This document shows positions 61,087-64,000 of a stretch of DNA of 64,000 nt, one piece after another; within the stretch, counting starts at the first letter, position 1, and each line of letters opens with the position of its first letter. The translations under genes were made by a program, and so were the position numbers. This DNA comes from Hoeflea sp. BAL378 (GTDB taxonomy: Bacteria > Pseudomonadota > Alphaproteobacteria > Rhizobiales > Rhizobiaceae), in the NCBI RefSeq assembly GCF_000759435.1, contig NZ_JRJG01000080.1, positions 1 through 64,000 of the forward strand, read 5' to 3'. The notes beneath the pieces are model-generated. The model did not search any database and was not told the DNA's origin. It worked only from the letters and a program-made list of their open reading frames with translations.

Positions 61087-62010
61087 TCAGCGGCCGCGGA
61101 TGCGCGGGTCGAGCGCGTCGCGCAGGCCGTCGCCGATGTAGTTGACGCTCAGCACCGTGAGCGAGATCGCCAGGCCCGGCCAGAACACCCGCTCCGGATA
61201 TTGCTGCAGATAGTCGATCGCATCGAACAGCAGCCGGCCCCAGGTGGGGAAGTCCGGCGGAAAGCCGAGGCCCAGGAACGACAGCGCGGATTCGGTGATG
61301 ATCGCCGTGGCGATCCCCAGCGTCGCCGACACCATGATCGGCGAGAGCACGTTGGGCAGGATGTGGCGCAGGATCATGCGCCGCGAGGGCGTGCCGATCG
61401 AGCGCGCCGCCAGCACGAATTCCCGTTCCTTCAGCGCCAGCACCTCGCCGCGCACGATGCGCGCCGTCTGCATCCAACTGGTGATGCCGATCGCCGACAC
61501 GATCAGGATGAAGGTGCCCATCTCGGGCCCGAAGCTGCGCGCCAGCGTCTCGCGGAACAGCATCACCATGACGAGGAGCAGCGGCAGCAGCGGCAGCGCG
61601 AGAAACAGGTTGGTGAGCCCCATCAGGAACGTGTCGAGCCGCCGGAAGAAGCCCGCGACCACGCCGATGAAGGCGCCCAGCACGACGCTGATCAGCATCG
61701 CCGTCAATCCCACCGCGATCGACACCTGGCCGCCCGCCATCATCCGGGCGAGGATGTCGCGGCCGAGCTGGTCGGTTCCGAACGGATGGGCCATCGATGC
61801 GCCGGCATTGCGGGCGCGGATGTCGATGAAGGTCGGCTCAAGCGTCCAGATCAGCGGTCCGAGGGTCACCGACAGCACGATGAACCCGAACACCGCCGCG
61901 CCGAACAGCGCGCCCTTGTGCGACTTGAACTGGTCCCAGACGTCCCACCACTGCGAACGGCCGGACGTATCGGGCTTTGCCGGGACTGCGGCGATGGGGG
62001 CATCAGTCAT
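61087..62010 (-). CDS. Peptide-type ABC transporter permease (DppC/OppC-like)
   Basis: A 307-residue permease with a hydrophilic start (QWWDVWDQFKSHKGALFGAAVFGF), HPFGTDQLGRDILARMMAGGQVSIAVG and the loop ARSIGTPSRRMILRHILPNVLSPIMV, ESALSFLGLGFPPDFPTWGRLL, all typical of DppC. The ATG at 62010 overlaps the DppB-like stop by 8 bases (ATGACTGA). It is the last operon gene in the window; the ATPases are not seen. Substrate is a peptide or other small molecule of the same transporter class. Confidence 0.93.
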   Translation of the reverse strand: MTDAPIAAVPAKPDTSGRSQWWDVWDQFKSHKGALFGAAVFGFIVLSVTLGPLIWTLEPTFIDIRARNAGASMAHPFGTDQLGRDILARMMAGGQVSIAVGLTAMLISVVLGAFIGVVAGFFRRLDTFLMGLTNLFLALPLLPLLLVMVMLFRETLARSFGPEMGTFILIVSAIGITSWMQTARIVRGEVLALKEREFVLAARSIGTPSRRMILRHILPNVLSPIMVSATLGIATAIITESALSFLGLGFPPDFPTWGRLLFDAIDYLQQYPERVFWPGLAISLTVLSVNYIGDGLRDALDPRIRGR

Positions 62011-63010
62011 AGCGGATCCTCGGATCAAGCAGGCCGTAGAGCATGTCGGCGATCAGGTTGCACGCCACGATCAGCACGGCGAAGATGAAGGCGAGCGTCT
62101 GCACCATCGGCAGGTCGTTGGCGTAGATCGCCGTGATCAGCAATTGCCCGAGCCCGTTCACCTTGAAGATCTGTTCGGTGATGATGGCGCCGCCGAAGAT
62201 CGAGGGAATGCCGAGCGCGATCACGGTGACGACGGGAATGAGCGAGTTGCGCAGCACATGCACCAGCACGACCACTTTCTCGGTCATGCCCTTGGCGCGG
62301 GCGGTGCGGACATAGTCATGGTTGAGGTTGTCGAGCATCGAGGCGCGCATGAAGCGCGACAGTTGCGCCGTCGTCTGCAGCGCCAGCACCATCACCGGCA
62401 GCGTCATCTGGCGGATCTGCTGGCCGAGGCTCTGGAAGTCGTCGACCACCAGCGTGGTGTCGTAGATCGACGGGAACCACGGAAGCATGATGGCGAAGAA
62501 CACGATCATCAGCACGCCCGAGAAGAACGGCGGAACCGAAAATCCGATCATCGAGACGAAGGTGCCGACCTGGTCGAACCAGGAATATTGCTTGTAGGCG
62601 GAAATGATGCCGATCGGCAGCGCGATGATCACGCCGACCAGATAGGCAAGCCCCACCACCCAGAGCGTCTGCGGGATCCGCTGGACGATGATGTCGAACA
62701 CGGGCGCGCGGAACTGCCAGGAGACGATGCGCTGCATGCCGTCGGAAAAATTGGTCCCCGCGACCCAGTCCAGGAAATACAAGGGCTCGACCCAGAAGAA
62801 CTGCTTGGCCCACAGCAGGTAGCGCACATAGGCGGGCGAATCGAGCCCGAGCGCGTCGCGCATCCTCTGGCGCACTTCCGGCGGGATGCTGAGCGGCTGG
62901 TCGGCGAGCGGGTCGCCGGGCGCCAGATCAAGCAGCAGGAAAATGATCAGACTGATGAGTACAAGCGTCGGGATCGCCGTCAGTAGCCGTCGGATGAAAA
63001 AGGTCAGCAT
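62003..63010 (-). CDS. Peptide-type ABC transporter permease (DppB/OppB-like)
   Basis: A 335-residue permease beginning FFIRRLLTAIPTLVLISLIIFLLLDLAPGDPL, the standard DppB opening. LGLDSPAYVRYLLW, FMRASMLDNLNHDYVRTARAKGMTEKVVVLVHVLRNSLIPVVTV and ALGIPSIFGGAIITEQIF also fit. It has five to six membrane segments. It follows the binding-protein gene after 90 bases containing a strong hairpin, and pairs with the DppC-like permease. Confidence 0.94.
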   Translation of the reverse strand: MLTFFIRRLLTAIPTLVLISLIIFLLLDLAPGDPLADQPLSIPPEVRQRMRDALGLDSPAYVRYLLWAKQFFWVEPLYFLDWVAGTNFSDGMQRIVSWQFRAPVFDIIVQRIPQTLWVVGLAYLVGVIIALPIGIISAYKQYSWFDQVGTFVSMIGFSVPPFFSGVLMIVFFAIMLPWFPSIYDTTLVVDDFQSLGQQIRQMTLPVMVLALQTTAQLSRFMRASMLDNLNHDYVRTARAKGMTEKVVVLVHVLRNSLIPVVTVIALGIPSIFGGAIITEQIFKVNGLGQLLITAIYANDLPMVQTLAFIFAVLIVACNLIADMLYGLLDPRIRYD

Positions 63011-63063
63011 GGGCGACGCCTCGGTTCAGCAGGTGGGCGCGGATAAAAACGCGGCAAGCGGGA

Positions 63064-63088
63064 AGGGGCCCCGCCGAGCGGGGCCCCT
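63064..63088 (-). other. Intercistronic hairpin after the peptide binding-protein gene
   Basis: An 11-bp perfect stem (63064-63074 with 63078-63088, core GGGGCCCCGC/GCGGGGCCCC) with a 3-base loop, between the binding-protein stop and the permease start. No T-run follows on the minus strand. Confidence 0.8.
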
Positions 63089-63100
63089 CGCTTGGCTGCG

Positions 63101-64000
63101 TTACTTGACGCGGTACCAGTCAGCGGCATTCCAGAGTTCGGAATCCCACGTGTTGAGCACAACGCCGCCGAGGCTGTTGGAGTGTGCCGACACACGGCCA
63201 CGATCGACCAGCGGAACGATGGTCATCGATTCCTTGGTGATCATGTCGTTGAGCTTCTTGGCGATCTCGGCGCGCTTGGAGATTTCGCCGGTCTTGCCGA
63301 GTTCCGCCACCAGTTCGTCATAGGCGGGATCGCAATAGCGGTTGATGTTCTCGCCCTGCCACTGCGTCTCGGGCCGCGGGGCCTTCTCGCAGGTGTACTG
63401 GCCCAGATACTGCTCCGGATCGGTTCCGTCGAAGTTGTTGGCGTACATTTCCACGTCCGCGTAGAACTTCTGGAACGTGTCCGGGGATGCCGGGTCGCCG
63501 CCGAAGAACACGGAAGAATCGATGTTCTTGAGTTCGGTTTCGACGCCGATGTCGGTCCACCACTGCTTGACGAGCGCCTGGAAGTCCTGGCGCACGGCAT
63601 TGGTCGAGCTCTGGTAGAGAAGCTTGAGCTTCTTGCCGTCCTTTTCGCGCACGCCGTCGGCGCCCACGGTCCAGCCGGCTTCTTCGAGCAGCGCCTTGGC
63701 GCCTTCGACATCCTGCTTCAGGCAGTCGGTGTTGTCGGACGCAAACTGCTCCGGTGCGGGCACCAGGTTGCAGGTCGGACGACCGGCCTGACCGTAGCCG
63801 ATCTCGACCAGCAGGTCGCGGTCGATCGCCATGGACAGAGCCCGGCGGACCTTCTCGTCGGAGAGGATCGGATGCGGATGCTTGGCGGTCGAGCGCTCGC
63901 CTTCCGGCAGGTCCGGCGAGGGATCGGTCATGTTCATCTCGATGCGCTCGACGAGCGTGCCGAAGCCGGAGACCGGCTTGCCCTTGCCGCCTTCGGCCAT
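63101..64000 (-). CDS. Peptide-type ABC transporter substrate-binding protein (C-terminal part)
   Basis: The last ~300 residues of a family 5 solute-binding protein; the open frame reaches the right edge, so the N-terminus and signal peptide lie outside the window. The Met at the very edge is not a start: the family is ~530 residues, and this piece begins in its middle. HPHPILSDEKVRRALSMAIDRDLLVEIGYG, AKALLEEAGWTVGADGVREKDGKKLKLLY and YCDPAYDELVAELG are the usual C-terminal family features. It supplies the DppB/DppC-like permeases downstream. The ligand is unknown; peptides are the default for the class. Confidence 0.92.
   Translation of the reverse strand: MAEGGKGKPVSGFGTLVERIEMNMTDPSPDLPEGERSTAKHPHPILSDEKVRRALSMAIDRDLLVEIGYGQAGRPTCNLVPAPEQFASDNTDCLKQDVEGAKALLEEAGWTVGADGVREKDGKKLKLLYQSSTNAVRQDFQALVKQWWTDIGVETELKNIDSSVFFGGDPASPDTFQKFYADVEMYANNFDGTDPEQYLGQYTCEKAPRPETQWQGENINRYCDPAYDELVAELGKTGEISKRAEIAKKLNDMITKESMTIVPLVDRGRVSAHSNSLGGVVLNTWDSELWNAADWYRVK

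Noticed and set aside
1-64000. Mobile elements, CRISPR arrays, tRNA or rRNA genes
   Set aside because: I looked for transposase motifs, terminal repeats, regularly spaced repeats and tRNA/rRNA signatures and saw none. The higBA module is the only gene set here usually linked with horizontal transfer, and no flanking repeats mark an island.

Overview
The window is high-GC DNA from an alphaproteobacterium, most likely a member of the Hyphomicrobiales (Rhizobiales; Hoeflea-, Phyllobacterium- or Rhizobium-like). The reasons are the DUF4170/acyltransferase/waaA/lpxK lipid A block, DUF2093 next to mutL, a CtrA-type box, De Ley-Doudoroff galactose genes, and a small RNA with the duplicated CCUCCUCCC anti-Shine-Dalgarno loops of the rhizobial 'cuckoo'/alpha-r14 family. 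The species cannot be named from the sequence. I see no rRNA, tRNA, insertion sequence, prophage or CRISPR array. Coding density is high and many operons have 1-11 bp overlaps.

Layout. 1-3.7 kb: end of an inositol-monophosphatase-family gene, DUF4170, a DUF374 acyltransferase, waaA and lpxK (LPS core/lipid A). 3.9-6.6 kb: a secreted protein with two Tudor-like repeats, then DUF2093 and mutL. 6.6-10.1 kb: signalling genes, a CtrA-type box, a PAS/receiver protein without a kinase, and a GGDEF-EAL protein with a degenerate GGDEF. 10.1-15.3 kb: a LysR regulator divergent from a non-pyrrolysine MttB-family methyltransferase, a small secreted protein and an StcD-like flavoprotein demethylase, which together suggest N-methylated amine (betaine) catabolism. 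15.3-15.9 kb: a higBA module whose toxin gene is frameshifted. 15.97-28.7 kb: a large galactoside locus. It has a binding protein, two permeases, alpha-galactosidase, galactose dehydrogenase, KDGal kinase, KDPGal aldolase, lactonase and beta-galactosidase on the minus strand, with an IclR regulator and the transporter ATPase on the plus strand. Galactonate dehydratase is the only pathway step missing.

28.8-34.6 kb: an acyl-CoA synthetase, an orphan LuxR-type regulator, and a secreted DUF1111 di-haem protein paired with a CRTAC1/ASPIC protein. 34.7-39.7 kb: a ROK repressor divergent from a xylFHG-type sugar transporter, followed by the small RNA. 39.7-47.1 kb: a LysR gene, purU, and a ydcSTUV-patD-like putrescine uptake and oxidation operon. 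47.3-53.3 kb: arsC, another LysR gene, a small secreted protein, a DHA2 exporter and a DEAD-box helicase. 53.7-61.1 kb: a stand-alone cheW and a three-gene transglutaminase / circularly permuted ATP-grasp-alpha-E / transglutaminase cluster. 61.1-64 kb: part of a peptide-type (dpp-like) ABC operon running off the right edge.

Two observations stand out beyond gene content. One is the cuckoo-type small RNA. The other is that all four solute-binding-protein genes of ABC operons are followed, before the next operon gene, by a strong hairpin without a U-tract. Functions are assigned from motifs and context read by eye; no database search was possible.
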